Program-made: the position numbers and the translations under genes
In this document: piece after piece, positions 40,764-53,979 of the stretch
How positions within the stretch are numbered: position 1 is the first letter of the stretch
How the letters are laid out: every line of letters starts with the position of its first letter
Notes under the pieces: generated by a model
The model's input: only the letters and a program-made list of their open reading frames with translations
Told to the model about the DNA's origin: nothing
The model's database searches: none
Source of the DNA: Myripristis murdjan
Taxonomy: Eukaryota; Chordata; Actinopteri; Holocentriformes; Holocentridae
NCBI RefSeq assembly: GCF_902150065.1
Contig: NC_043999.1
Span: 28,367,718-28,431,717, forward strand
DNA length: 64,000 bases
Direction of reading: 5' to 3'

Positions 40764-41566
40764 TACCACATATTTGTATTACTTGCATAAAGTGCTGAAC
40801 TCAATTACAACAACTACTACAACTATTATTACTACTACTACTACTGAGTCCAGGGCTGCGGTTGAATAGTAGAAAAAAAATTACTTCATATGTCCCTTCC
40901 TAAACACTTTTGACTTTGACAGAAAAAACCTTACAGAATCCAAATAAACTTACATTAGGCTACATAATTACGCAACGGAGAATGTCATGGACGTGTGTCT
41001 GCCCTCCTGCACACAGATTCAAAGAAACAAATTAAAAGAATCACCCTTTAGATTACAGGGCAACCTGTTAAATATGCACTGACTTCCTTTTCAAAAGTAC
41101 TGTAGGCCAATAAATAAAACTAATAATACTTTCTTACTTATTTATTTAATCATTATTTCCTTCCACCCCTCCAGAGAACAAACAGCTTTGTATTGGCTGC
41201 TGTATGTGGAGATATATCAGTTCACATAGCAGATGTACTCCACTTTACTTCCACTGTCTACTTGTTTTTTGCCCCAGATGTGTCCTTTCAAATGAAAGCT
41301 CAATAACACAGCATTAAATTTTTTAAACATTTTTTTTTCTCTCTTTTAAGAAAATATTGGCTTTTGTCTCTTTTATAACCCCCCTCCCAGAGTCCCTTTA
41401 CACTTAAACAAAGTGTAAGTGCAGCAGGACTTGTTACCATTGCCATGTGTAATTATCATCAGTGGGTTTAATCTAGGACACTGAAATGTCCTAAATGAAA
41501 GCGTTTGCTTTCCATGAGGAAGCTCATCTTGTTGCATAGTTCCCCTGCACATGGAATTTCACTGCT

Positions 41567-41639
<73 letters not shown>

Positions 41640-41756
41640 CCCACTTCCAAATGCATGAAAACACATATAACCTGGTATAAACACACAAAAAACATGCACA
41701 CATTCAAATGCAAACACACAAAAATGTTCTGTCGGGCATGCACATAAGCTCCAGTG

Positions 41757-41800
<44 letters not shown>

Positions 41801-43370
41801 ATCAGACTTGTACAAACACTTTCATCCATCATCTGTCAGTGAATGCACATCACTAAATGCTCCAATATCTTAGTTTTTTGAAAATGCTCCTGAAACCCAG
41901 TAGATGTTGATAATGAGTCTTAAGCCTCCTTTTCACTGCATATGACATACCAGAAGTCATAGTTTTTCTATGGTCTGTCAGTGACTGGATGCAACCCGAT
42001 ATCATGTCAAAGCAGATAAGAGACCCGCTGGTCCACCAGAGAAAAGCATGTTGTCGTGTTTTGCGTCACTCAGGAGTTACAACCACACACAGGAGCCTAA
42101 ACTGCCAGTTATCAGGTCAAACACAACAGCTCATTAGTCAGTTGTTAGCTCGTTAGCTGAGCCGTTTGGTTTTGTTTTGCGTTTTTTTTTGTTTGTTTGT
42201 TTTTTACAGTGTATAAGACAGTATCTATATTCAATATTTATGAACATTATAACAGTACATATTTATGATTGTTTTTATTTATGAACAACCCAAAAAATCC
42301 CCAGTCCCTGAATGCTGGACCACTGGTGTCTTATCTGAAAATGGAACCATCCAACATCCTTAGCCTTGTTCATCACACTGGACTCATTTGCAAAAAGTGG
42401 AAACAGGACACCTGGGTGTCAGGTTGTGGTGAAACATTAGCTGTGAAAGGCAACCCACCAACCTGGAGAGCAAAGACAAAATGGTCCTGTAGTCATAGTT
42501 TTGCTCATTACAAAAGTATATTATTGTGATGTTATTGTGACTTCTTTGCTTTTCATATTTGTATATTCATATCCTCAGTTATAAGCCACAGAGAAAACTG
42601 ACAGGAAAAGTGTGTGTTTTTTAAGCATATTTAGCGTTTTTTCAGTGAGCACAACTGACCAAACAAAGTGACAGTGGCTTTGAAGGTTTTTTAGATGTTT
42701 TTATTCAAAGTGCACATAGAAAGACTTTAAGTGTTTTGATGTTGTAAACCCTCTGCCAGCAAATCAAACTAGACAAAACTAATACTTGCATGTATAATTT
42801 GGTCGAAATATGCAAAAGTATTTCAAAAGTCAAACATCAAAATATAAGCTGGTTGACTTGTGATTATATTATTGTAACAGTAATGTTATCATAAGGTTAT
42901 TATTCTTTCATTCCAGCCTCACAGCCTTGTATGAGGCCTTCTGCAGTTCTGGGATGGAGCTGCAGTCCTTCGTCACCTCCAGCTCTTGGACTTGTTATTG
43001 TGGTACCGTCTACACCATCTACATTCACCTTAGCTTCAAACAATGTATAGGCCACAATGGACAGATCTGCCACCAACATGGAACTTGAACAAGAAAATTT
43101 GGAAGTATCTTGTGAGCTAAGCTTAAATTCAAGCTGTCCTGCACATTTTTGCTACAATCTCCAAATCAGTTATCAACACATTTAATCATTTGTATTAACA
43201 ATGGTCATGAACTCCTTCAAAATGACAAAATATAATTTTAGTACAGTACAGTAGAACAGTTGCATAATTTATTTAGCTGAGGATTTACATCTTAAAAAAA
43301 AAACAAAAAAAAAAAAACTCATTTGACTGTGGTGCCAAAAGATCAGAAGCATGCTAAAATCCCAGGAATC
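40764..43370. other. Intergenic, no gene seen
   Basis: AT-rich sequence with two CA microsatellites (about 41,569-41,636 and 41,757-41,798). I see no conserved protein, RNA gene or bounded transposon. Confidence 0.6.
41569..41636. repeat. CA microsatellite
   Basis: Uninterrupted (CA)n of about 65 bp; a second tract lies at 41,757-41,798. Confidence 0.95.
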
Positions 43371-44307
43371 TGTCATGAACATCCAGCTCACCATAATGCG
43401 AGTGTTATGGTGAGCTGGCTCCCCACACAGACACACTCCTTCCACACCCTCTCATTTACTCCCCAGTCATTACCTGCCACCTGTTGCTGCCAGTTCACCT
43501 GTCACACCTATGTGTGCACCCACTGACATACTTAACAGCCAATCATCCACCAGCCCACCTACCCCTCTATTTTGCTCTTGCTTGCTGCTCATTAGTCATC
43601 CAAGTACTTACACCAGTGAGTTAGCAGTTGTTGTTTGCCAGATTGTCATTTGAGCTCCTGCCAGAGCACATGTCCCACCTGTCAGTTATCTGTCTGCTTG
43701 GTTTTTGTCTTGTTCCTTTTTTTTGCCTCTGCCTCTGCCACACAATTGTATACCTTTTAATGTTTGAATTCTTACTGGTTTGGACAGGGACGGTTTTTGC
43801 TCTGGGCAGTGTGGGCAACCGCCCAGGGCGCAATCTACTTGGGGGCGCATGAGCGCCCTCCAAACAAAAAAAAGAGAGAGAGAAAGAAAAGAAAAGCGCG
43901 TCCTCAAAAAAAAAAACAAAAAAAAAACGCTAGTTTTCTAGACTACCATATTGACCCGCATAAAAGACGACCCTGATTTTAAGACAACCCCTCTTTTGCA
44001 AGACCCTTTTTCTGAAAAATAGGCTACTTTTTATATGGACAAAATCTTGTCTGAATAAAAAAGCCACCGGCCTGCATCAGGCGGGTCGGCCGCGGCACCA
44101 GGCGGCATCAGGCGGGTCTGCCGGATCTGACAGGTGAGCGGCCGGTGGAGTAGTAACATGGAAGGGCGCAAGCCAGTAATTTCGCCTAGGGCGGCAACAT
44201 AGGCAGAACCGCCACTGGGTTTGGACCCTGGAGCAGCTTAACCTCTCAGTAAAGTTGCTGGTTTTACTCAATTCCTGTCCTCCATCTGTCCATGCTAGAC
44301 AATGTCA
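43371..44307 (+). mobile_element. Solo-LTR-like fossil with hAT insertion
   Basis: Begins TGTCATGAAC and ends near ATGTCA, with GAATC/CAATC at the borders (imperfect 5-bp duplication). A poly(A)-signal-like AGTAAA precedes a T/C-rich end. It is split by the hAT-like element at 43,785-44,217. A 14-bp inverted repeat lies at its start (43,382-43,417). No coding region; old. Confidence 0.4.
43785..44217. mobile_element. hAT-like non-autonomous element
   Basis: 433 bp with ends CAGGGACGGTT / CAGTGGCGGTT and a perfect 8-bp duplication GGTTTGGA. It contains (43,948-44,060) a segment shared with the pogo-like fragment at 47,103. Confidence 0.75.
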
Positions 44308-45279
44308 CAATCATGTTACACTAAAGACTTTTTTTTTTACTTCTACAAAATAAGTTTTAGAGTTCAGTGAGGGTTTGTGGTCTGAGTACTACTATCAGAT
44401 GGAAATGGAGATTATTAAAAAATATAATCTCTTCATTTTCTTCCTATTCTTCTTTCTATTCCTATTTCTTCTTCCTATTCAGGGTCACAGGTGATGTGAA
44501 GACCATTGCAGCATTGAAAGCAGACAAGAAAGCAGAGACTGTTCCATGTTCATATAACAATACTCTGATGACAGCAGTACTTCTGGAAGCTCTTCCCAAT
44601 TTAATAATACATAGAAACATCTCATTTTAAGAATTTTGATAACGAGTGTCATGCATGCAGTATCACATTCTTTTAGAGAGCTTGTACTTACATATGTGTG
44701 CCAGCTAGTGCCTTATGTCTTAAGGCATGTGTCCTCTATTTTTTATTAGGTTTTGAACCTTGTGTACATATTATAATGGGTACTTCTTGTTATCTCTTCC
44801 CCACAACACCATTGCTGCCATATTTATACATTGCCTATGTTTTATTCTTTTTGAAACTTTGGTATAACGAAGCTACAAAGCTTTGCAGGACTACATTTCC
44901 CTATGCAGTGGCGCCGCATGGTCCTCTAGGCGCTGTGCATACTGCTAATGACTGTGCTTCTGTTATATCTGTGCCTCCACTTTATTTGAAGGGACCCCAT
45001 CCCTAGTCCTTTATAAACTCTTTTTAACACTTTGTATAGTTAAATGTGCTATGTACACTGTCATTGTCAAATGAATTATCATTCCTTGGTGTCATTATTA
45101 CTTTGCACTGTGAACAAATGAGATTTAAACTTCTGTTTAGATACTGTGCTAGATAGATCTCCCGGTAGACCTTGTCCTCTCACCAAATCAGCTAAAACCA
45201 CAATTTCTTTCATGAGAGACTTAAGCCTTAAGACTGTTCATTTTATTCCCACCCTCACAACTGTCATACCCATATAGAT
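44308..45279. other. Intergenic, no gene seen
   Basis: AT-rich sequence with no recognisable gene or bounded repeat. Short frames here lack family features. Confidence 0.5.
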
Positions 45280-47100
45280 AATTTTTTGATTTCTAGTCAA
45301 ATATTTCGTAGAATGCTAGACACTGAATACCTCCCTAGACTGCTTAGCGATCACTCTCCTTTGACACTCTCTGTATCCATTCCCAACAAGGTAACTGAAA
45401 GGTACAGGTGGAGGCTTAACCCTACACTTTTAAAACAACCTGAATTCTGTACTTTCATCAGAGAACAGATTGATTTTTTCACTTCAACAAATAGATCATC
45501 TGCTCCTAATATCTTCACTTATGGGGACACATTAAAAGCCTTTCCTAGTGGCCAAATTATATCCTATACAAAAGGGGTTAAAAAAGAAACACAGCACTGA
45601 GCTTAATACTTTGGAACTACAAATTCAAACAGCTGAGAAAACATAACAAAATGCCCCAACTAAGGACCTATACAGAGAATTGGTGAATCTGAAATTAAAA
45701 TACAACACTATAAATACATGCCAAGCAGAAAGGGCAATAACTAGATCAAAGCAACAATTCTATGAACTTGGGGAAAAAGCGCATAAAGTGCTAGCATGGC
45801 AGCTTAAAACTGAGGAAAGCAAACAAACAGTTAATGCTATAGAAACACCGTCCAAAGTTATAATTTATAATCCCATTGAAATTAATGAGACCTTTAAAAA
45901 GTATTACATGGACCTTTATACATCACAGTCTCATGGAGATTTATCTAAAATGGAGTCTTTCTTATCCTCCACTGACTTGCCATGTTTATCAGAGGAAGAC
46001 AGGGAGGGTATGGAGAGACCCTTTTCTAGTGCTGAATTGTTGGACTCTGGGTTTATGCTGGGTTTATTGATTTGATAAAATCTCTTTACAGATCCCCCCA
46101 GGCTAGGGTTATTTCAAACGGGGTCACTTCTGGCCCATTCTGGCTCTATAGAAGCAACAGACAGGGAGATCCAGTTAGCCCTGCCATTGCTATTGAGCCC
46201 CTGGCACGGGCCATTAGAAGCAATCCTAATATATGTGGCTTTGAGATTGGCACTGATACACACAAGATTTCACTCTTTGCTGATGACAATTTTATTTTTG
46301 ACCAACCCTGAACACTCTTTCTCACCTCCAGGAATTACTGGTTATATACAGTTCATTTTCTGGGTACAAGGTTAATCTTGACAAAAGTGAAATTTTGCTG
46401 GTGTCTGTATTTGATTTCAGTAGAGCTAAGCATAAGTTTACTTTTATATGGTCTCCTATGGGTTTTAAATATGTAGGTGTGTTTGTTGACAGTAACCTTA
46501 AAAATCTCTACAAACTCAATTTAGTTAGTTTACTTCAGAAGGTGGGAGGAGATTTGAAAAAATGGATGGATTTGCCTCTTACATTACTTGGTAGACTCAG
46601 TGTTGTAAAGATGAATATCCTGCCTAGATGCCTGTATATGTTTCAGTCTCTTCCGAGTCATGTCCCAATAGCATTCTTTTCCTCCTTAAAAAAATGATCA
46701 GACAGTTTATTTGGCATGGTAAGACTCAGCATGGATAAATTATCACTGGACTATGAGGATGGTGGTCTGAAACTCCCCAATTTCCAGTTGTATTATTATG
46801 CTGCTCAATGCAGATTCTTGGCACATATGTTTGACACAGGCCCTTCTCCTTCATGGCTTAATATTGAAAGGATAGAGATGAAAGAGGAGACACTAACAAA
46901 TTTGTTGTATAAATGGGATAAAAAAAAACAATCAAAAGTGCAGCTGATAATCCTTTAATCATCCATTCAATCCAAGTTTGGTATAAACTCCGTGAACTTT
47001 TTAAGACAGAAGGATTTTGTTCTACTAAAACTCCACTATGGGGAAATAGATTGCTACCAGTGATCCTTCAGAGTGGCAACTTTAGATCTTGGCAGGAGAA
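45280..47100 (+). mobile_element. L1-type LINE ORF2 fragment, decayed
   Basis: Contains the end of an APE endonuclease (LLSDHSPLTLS), a linker, then reverse transcriptase pieces (LYRSPQARVISNG, FADD at the catalytic box, LGRLSVVKMNILPRCLYMFQ). The fingers between the linker and LYRSP are deleted and there are several frameshifts. Related to the L1 at 58-64 kb. 5' and 3' truncated. Confidence 0.8.
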
Positions 47101-47102
47101 AG

Positions 47103-47410
47103 GTACCGTATTGATCTGAATATAAGACGACCCTGATTTTAAGACGACCCCTCTTTTTCAAGACCCTTTTTTGTAAATATACTTTTTATATGGACATTCT
47201 GCGACACCAGCCCATGCTAGCTTTAAACTCAGTGCGGGGTATGTTGAGCTCTGTGGCAACTTCAAGTGCTTTTTGCTGCATCACAGCCCTCGTAACGGGC
47301 AGTCCTTCACTACGTTTCTCATTCACAAAATCGCACACGCTTCTGTCAGTCTCGTTGAATCGACCAGTTTGTGGACCACAAAAAGCCCTTCTCTGGCATC
47401 TCTCATTTTT
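47103..47410 (-). mobile_element. Pogo/Tigger-like transposon fragment with CENP-B-type HTH
   Basis: The - strand from about 47,407 to 47,195 reads without a stop through a CENP-B-type helix-turn-helix (VCDFVNEKRSEGLPVTRAVM, then LNIPRTEFKASMGW). It is next to an end-like sequence (CCGTATTGATCTGAATATAA) beside TA. No DDE domain follows, so this is one end of a larger element. Confidence 0.6.
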
Positions 47411-47929
47411 TTAGCTCTTCTTTCTGAGACCGCCACCGTCTCACATTGCACTCAGGGCCAGGGTTAAGGGGTTAAGGGATGTTTATTTACCTTACAGTTT
47501 CGGAGGTAACTTCAGAAAGCGTCCAACTGACAGCCGGAGCGGCATGTCAGCTGGCTGCTACATTCAACCGGGTGGCGGCGCACACCGGCCGGCCCACCTG
47601 ATGCCAGCCGGTGTGCCTCGGTCGGCACCGCGCCCAGGTCTGCTGGAGCTGACAGGTGCGGCGCACACAGACTGCCATATATACCTTTCACCATAAATCA
47701 ACTTTGGTTTATACGCGGTTGCAGCAGCACCATGGACAGCGACACAGACAACATGGTTGATTATTAATTGCACGGCACAGCCATTCACCAGTAATCGTGC
47801 TGCGCGCATTAAATGATTTTGCGGAGGCAGGAAGAAAGTTGCATGATTTACGTTGTATCCACGTTCGCGCCGCGTGCGTGACCGTTCATGTGCTTGTGCA
47901 TGAACGCCCGTACCATTCAAGCACAGAAC

Positions 47930-48107
47930 ATATGATGCATACCTTCTTTCCTCCCTCCGCCGGTAGGAGGGACGGAGGTGGGAAAGAGAAGTAACTGCGC
48001 CAGCACACACAACATGCCAAACTTGCAAAATCCACCTGGCCACACCCAGTTGGCGAAGCGCAGGTGCGCTGCACCTCCGCCTCGCCTGGTCTGCAAAACC
48101 AGAGGCC
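47930..48107. mobile_element. Fragment of insert A family (Harbinger-like right end)
   Basis: Shares about 150 bp with the right end of insert A (GGTAGGAGG, CATGCCAAACTTGCAAAATC-type stretch, GCCACACCCAG), ending AGAGGCCTTA. More diverged than insert A, so older. Confidence 0.65.
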
Positions 48108-49965
48108 TTAGCCTCAGTCACAAATTCAAATTCTCTTTAATTTGCTCTACTGTGACAACTGTATGTATTCCTGAGATGACTCCTCAGATTCACTTCTTAT
48201 CTTCTGTCAGTGAACATTGCACTCTTTTGTCTACATTGCTCAATCTGATCACCTTCCCTTGCTAAGCACTATCCCTACACGTCATGAATAGTGACCCATT
48301 CTGCAGCACTTTTGCACTCTTAATCTTACCCAGCAATTTGTTTAATTTTATCAGTTGAGTCAGATTCCACTCACCAATGAGGCCCTGTATTGAGTTAGTT
48401 TGATGTTCATCCTATGTTCCCCTCTCTGTCTTTGCATAGATGCCATCCCTTGCTGGTTATCATTGTCATCTGTATTTGATATATTTCTTTGTTGCAGTTA
48501 TTTTCTGCATCATCTCTCCCACCACCGAATTCAATCCGCATCTCACTTCCTGATCTGTCACTTCATTCTGCCATCTCCTGCCTATTCACAGTCCAATTGT
48601 GCCACACTGCCAACTAGCACCCTGCATGTAATCTCTCCCATTTTGTTCCTCTTTTTGTCCACAAAGATACTCGTTTCAGCCGAGTATCCGGATCAACCAT
48701 AGTGTTTTCACATTGTTATAATGTAATTCTAGGTATGAATGTTAATATCCATAACCATCTAGTAAGATTAAACATTCCTATCATTCCTATTTTCTTCATA
48801 TGCCCTCTCCAAGGAGAAGGTCTCTCCTGAAACAGCAGAGCTGCCTGCTGATGTCACAGAGGCTGTCAAGGAGGAGAGCAAAGTTTTTCAGTGACAGACA
48901 GGCATGCTATGTTACAGCAGCATGTGTCAGCAGTGGCATCTGTTCAGTTGCAGTGCATGCTGTTCAGTGACCTTCCAGTAGTTAAATGAGAAGACAGCAT
49001 GACTGAGACTGCATGCTTGGCCAGCTCAGAATGCAGTCATACAGCCAATAAGTCAGGATGACCCATTGTAAGATGATATATATGATAGCAGGCCTTATTT
49101 CACTTCACATTTCAGTTAGTCCCAGCTGTCAGCAGCCAAAGGTTATGTCTCATTTTAGTACCTCTGACTTATGCAGTGTCTGTGCCCAATGGACCTGTCA
49201 ATGAAGACGTTGCTAATATAAAACGAGTCATTGCACTCACTTGTCACTTTATAATGGGAAAATTTGAAATGTGAAAAATGGCATGTCAGCCAATCGCAGA
49301 AACTGCATAGCCACACAACTTTGATATTTACAACTGACAGAAAACAACGCTTCAAGACTAATGCCTACCCCCAAAATATTGTGTCATTCTTATCATTCGT
49401 ATTATTTTTAAGCCTGTCAATCTTGACAGACCTAAAAATAAACCTTTGAATAAAAGCTACACCTATTGCCAGTCTGTAATCACTCTGGCTTGTTGCTGAG
49501 TTGATTGGCCACTTGTTTGCTGGGACTGACTAGCTGAGTGATGACTGACTACTTGTTTGAGTGACTGTAAAATATTACAATATTCAAGTGGTGAAATTGC
49601 ATACATTGAAAAAAAAAATTGCTGTATCACCGACACAGTTTACAATGGACCTTGGTCTATTTTTAATCTGAAATGTCTCCACACTATTTCAATTTTTATT
49701 TTTATTTTAACCATTATTTATTGCTACACATTCACACAGTTACACATACTCACACCTGGGAGCTGCCCTGTTCAACCACAGTCTTTACCGTTCAACAGCT
49801 TCACTGGAACAGTTGGCGGTTAAGTGCAAAGACTGAACAAGAGGTTCTTTGAGGTTTTGGTGAAATGGTTCTTCTAAGAACTAATAATAAAAGTTCCTTA
49901 AATAACTTTTTCAAAATAGTGGAGCCATGACGAGAATGAGAAAACATCCAATCAATAAGTTCTTT
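48108..49965. other. Intergenic, no gene seen
   Basis: AT-rich, with no recognised gene, RNA or bounded repeat. Confidence 0.5.
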
Positions 49966-50035
49966 GATAAGATAAGATAAGATAAGATATTCCTTTATTA
50001 GTCCCACAGTGGGGAAATTTCACTTGTTGGCTCAA
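49966..50035. repeat. GATAA repeat with LINE-tail-like sequence
   Basis: (GATAA)n followed by TTCCTTTATTAGTCCCACAG, a tail-like sequence common at fish LINE or SINE ends. It directly abuts the SINE. Confidence 0.5.
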
Positions 50036-50229
50036 CTGTTTTTAAGATTATTTTTTTGGCATATCTGCTTCAGTTGACAGTCACAGTAGAGAGAGACAGG
50101 AAAGGCAGGGGAGAGAGAGGGGACATACAGCAAACAGCCTGAGGTCGGATTCAAACCCATGATACTGCGATCAGGACTCAGCCTTAACATGTGATACACA
50201 CTCTTACCCGGTGAGCTACCGGGGCACCC
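50036..50229 (-). mobile_element. tRNA-derived SINE
   Basis: On the - strand the head has a pol III A box (TAGCTCACCGGG) and B box (GGTTTGAATCC) about 45 nt apart. A pyrimidine-rich body and A/T-rich tail follow. Typical of tRNA-derived fish SINEs. Confidence 0.75.
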
Positions 50230-51010
50230 ATGTGGATACAACTCTTAAAATGTTATGGCAAGACACAACTCTTTCTGATTCTAATGTGCTGTTAAAACAT
50301 GAACTTGAATTGATCATCACTAAGGTGCCTGTATGTTAAACTTGACAAAGGTGATGAGGAATAACCAGGATCTACAGAAACCAATAAAAAAATCATATAG
50401 TCTGACAGCTTCAAATAAGTCTGAGCACACTAAATTAAATGTTATTGTTTTTAACTGGATTCATGTCAGAAAATATGTGCAGGGTTCCTGCTTGCTGAGG
50501 AGAATATGACCATGAAATCTGGCTGTGGACCTGTTGCATGGTATTGGATTTGTTTGGAACATGAACAGAAAGCAGTGCAGTGAGTCTCAGAGGATGGGGA
50601 CTGAGATGCAGCAATGAACAACTACAGTACTGATGCCATGCTGGGCCCACGGGTCAAATCAAATCTGCCTGATTAAAACTGGCACAGAGGGGAGAACTGA
50701 GAAAGCAGTCTGTTTGTTTGTGTGTGAAAGAGGTAGAAAGGTTTGTGACAGGTAAACTCCTTGCTATTTATATAGCTTCCATTTCAGTCTGAGCTTGTAG
50801 CAAACCCAGTGTCTTTGCAAGCAGAGGATCAAATCCAGCATCTCCACATTCTGAAGCCTGCCCTGCTGCATGGCTCTGTCCCAGTGTCAACTCTGGGTGT
50901 CAGAAAATTGATTTGCAAAAATCTTGTTTGGTGATTTGTGGCTTGTTAAGTGCTTGCCTTCAGGGAAAAAGAAAGCTTTGTCTGAAAAGCACTCAAACAA
51001 ATTAGACTTT
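50230..51010. other. Intergenic, no gene seen
   Basis: No coding or RNA feature recognised. Confidence 0.5.
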
Positions 51011-51683
51011 AGGCCCGTTTCCACCAGAATGTTCCTGGTAGTATTTGGGGGGCAGGGGCTTCTACAGGAACGTCCTCTCGCTCGGCCCTCTCACCTGCCG
51101 TGTCTCCACTGAGAGGGCGAGGAGGAGGAAGGTTCCTGTAAAGTTACCGGGCGGTTGCGCGACCATGACCGGGGCATCAAAATGCGTGTTGTTAAAAAAG
51201 CCTGTTGTTAGCGTTAGCTAACGTCCGCTAAAGCTAATGTTAGCGCCCCTAAAAATGCCGGCTAAAAAGTGTGTTTTAGCGGTAGCTAAAGTCCGCTAAA
51301 GCTAACGTTAGCGCCCCTAAAAATGCCGGATAAAAAGTGCGTTGTTAGCGTTAGCTAACGTCCGCTAAAGCTAACGTAAGCGCCCCTAAAATGCCGGCTA
51401 AAAAGTGTGTTTTTAAAGTTAGCTAGCACGTTAGCGTTAGCTTGGTAGTGTTGGCCGTGTTGCTAGGGATGCCTGCTTTCTGTTGACATCACATCACGCT
51501 GTGAGTAAACCCAGGAGTTTTTTCGGGGCCGCCCAGAGTCCCTACCACGAGGCAGGGCCGTTTTTTAGCCCCTGTAAAGGTTCCTGAACTCTCTCTTTCG
51601 GGGTAGTTCCGGCGGTGGAGACACGCGATAACGGCCACGGTCCTGTAAAATTACCCCGAAGTTCCGGCGGTGGAAACGGGCCT
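51011..51683. mobile_element. TIR element with internal minisatellite
   Basis: 673 bp bounded by perfect 15-bp inverted repeats AGGCCCGTTTCCACC. The left end also carries a related longer inverted segment. No transposase. It contains the tandem repeat at 51,184-51,420. The target duplication is unclear. Confidence 0.65.
51184..51420. repeat. Minisatellite of about 79 bp, roughly three copies
   Basis: Repeats of a unit containing GTCCGCTAAAGCTAACG, GCGCCCCTAAAAATGCC and GGCTAAAAAGTG. Each unit also holds the palindrome-like GTTAGCTAAC. Confidence 0.85.
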
Positions 51684-53232
51684 ATTTTTGTGCTTTTGCA
51701 AGACCTTGAAAGTCTTTCATCTGAAGTATCTGAGAATCAGATGGATGGTGGAGAGCCTGGGAATGAATATTCACTCTCATTCATTCCTTTTTTTTTAATT
51801 ACCAGCCCTAACAGCACCCAGCTCCTCCCCACCCCTCTCTCTCTCTCCATCTTTTCTTTCACAATGTTGCCATAGCAACAGGGGGGCTGTCTCTGTGTAG
51901 ATTGTCTCCATATGAAAAGCTCTGAGCCTGGAGCTCGCAGAATTGCAAGATGTGATGATCCTCACATCCCCCTGACCAAACAGGGATTGAACAGTGGTTG
52001 AAACTACATAACACCAAACATTTAAGGAATTACATGGGGGATTCTTTTCTGGATCTCCAACTTCGAATCTACAGCTAAAAATAAAACAAATAACCGACAA
52101 ATAGCTAAGAGACAGTTAGTTTCTATTTTTCAAAGATCAGTTTGAGAGTTATTACTTACACTAATTTATATTATGAATTTCAATCATAAAGGTTTATGTC
52201 AGCCTATAAAGGTGGGTAAACCCTATTCTGCATTTTAGGTGGTTTTACCATCCATTGCATCCATGCTGCTAAATATAAACCATCATTTTGGATTCAGGAA
52301 ACATGCAAACTGTGATGTGGTTGAATGAATGGAGATGTGAGGTGCTTCTTCGCTGCCTTTTCCCCTCCTCTCCTCTGGGCTTTAAAGTACAGCTGCTGGC
52401 CTTGTCCTACTTTCTAAGACTGCAACATTCAAAGGCAAATAAACTCAGAGTGAGAGAGGGAAGCCTGCCCACAGAAAACACCAGAGATTCTGCTAATTAC
52501 CCACTGTCATGTCTGAGAGGAAACGTCTCATTTCTCTTGCTCTCTCTTCATGTCTCCCTCCACAACCCTCTCTTTCTCTGTGTCTGTCACTTTTAGATTT
52601 TTTTTCTTTACTTAAGCGCCATGGCTGCTGTGCACAGACAAAATTGCCTAACAAGATACAAAATGCAACATTTCTAAACCAACAAACCATGTTGATTTTG
52701 CAAAGAAATCATTTACTTAAGTATATGCTATAAAAAAAATAGTTCTGGATAGTCAGCATGACAATTGCATGGATGCTGTTATGTTTCCATGCAATTGTCA
52801 ATCAAACTTTTAAAGGAATAATTCACCCATTTTGAAAAATGTATTATTATTGTTATTATTATTATTTTACTTACCCACCAGTTACTGAGTGCTGGATACT
52901 GTCTGGATGCTCCAAATGCTAACTGTTAGCCTCCTGACACTGAGGTGGAGCCCAGTTAAGAAAATACTTATATTGTTTTTAAACAGTCAACATTTTTATG
53001 CAATTTCAGGCTGTAAAAATTCTGCTACACATGATCCAGGCTGTTCTCATTCAGTATTCGTACAAATTCCTATGAAAAATATTGCACTATATTTCGTATA
53101 TTTCCCACGTAACTGTGAGCCAGAAAGTTGTGATCACGTGACCTATGCGCTGCAGACTGGTCTTTCTGTGAAAACAAAATAAATGGCAGACATTCCTTTT
53201 ATTCTCAGTGGAAAATGCAATATTTTAAGATA
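51684..53232. other. Intergenic, no gene seen
   Basis: AT-rich with short ATT microsatellites. No gene recognised. Confidence 0.5.
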
Positions 53233-53939
53233 CACTACTCACAAAAAGTTAGGAATATTTGGCTTTTGGGTGAAATTTATGGAAAATATAAAAAGTTCAC
53301 GCTACAGTGATATTATATCATGAAAGTAGGGCATTTAAGTAGAAGCATACACTGGTGATTTCCTCATCTCAAACAATTTCTTGAAACAAAAGCCAACAAC
53401 AGTGGTGGATATACCACAACAAAAAATGTCAGTGTCAATAACTTGTCATGTGCCCTTGAGCATCAATTACAGCTTGACAACGACGTCTCATGCTGTTCAC
53501 AAGTCGACTTATTGTCTGCTGAGGCATGGCATCCCACTCTTCTTGAAGGGCGGCCCTCAGGACATTGAGGTTCTGGTGTACAGAGCTCCTAGCCTCTACA
53601 CGGTGACTCAGCTGATCCCATAGGTTTTCTATGGGATTCAGGTCTGAGAAAGTGCAGGCCACTCCATTTGAGGTACCCCAGTCTCCAGCAGCCGTTCCCT
53701 AATGATACGACCTCGATGAGCTGGAGCATCAAACACCTGATGTGAATTTTGCCGTTAAACTCCTTGTTAGAGAACAGCAACTTGTGCAAAAAGTACTGAA
53801 ACATGGAACAGTTGGACATGTGCATTCAAAAGTTTACAGAAGGTCACATTAAGTTCACCTGTAAAAGTTAGAATGCATTTTAGGTTCATCCTGAAATTTC
53901 ACCCGAAAGCCAAATATCCCTAACTTTTTGTGAGTAGTG
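53233..53939 (-). mobile_element. Tc1-like element, internally deleted
   Basis: 707 bp with long inverted ends (CACTACTCACAAAAAGTTAG, continuing at least to GGCTTTTGGGTGAAATTT) flanked by TA. The - strand encodes the transposase C-terminus. The N-terminal and first catalytic regions are missing. Confidence 0.85.
53435..53662 (-). pseudogene. Tc1-like transposase, C-terminal piece
   Basis: 75 codons containing SDLNPIENLWDQLSHRVEA, the region with the last catalytic acidic residue of Tc1 transposases, and ending in the usual C-terminal helix (LVNSMRRRCQAVIDAQG). The rest of the protein is absent. Confidence 0.85.
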
Positions 53940-53943
53940 TATG

Positions 53944-53944
53944 T

Positions 53945-53979
<35 letters not shown>
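53944..53979. repeat. GATA microsatellite
   Basis: (ATAG)n tract lying between two Tc1-like elements. Confidence 0.9.

Noticed and set aside
48400-48702. A 100-codon frame with hydrophobic stretches
   Set aside because: Pyrimidine-rich DNA gives Leu/Ser/Phe-rich translations; no start context, family match or neighbours support a gene.
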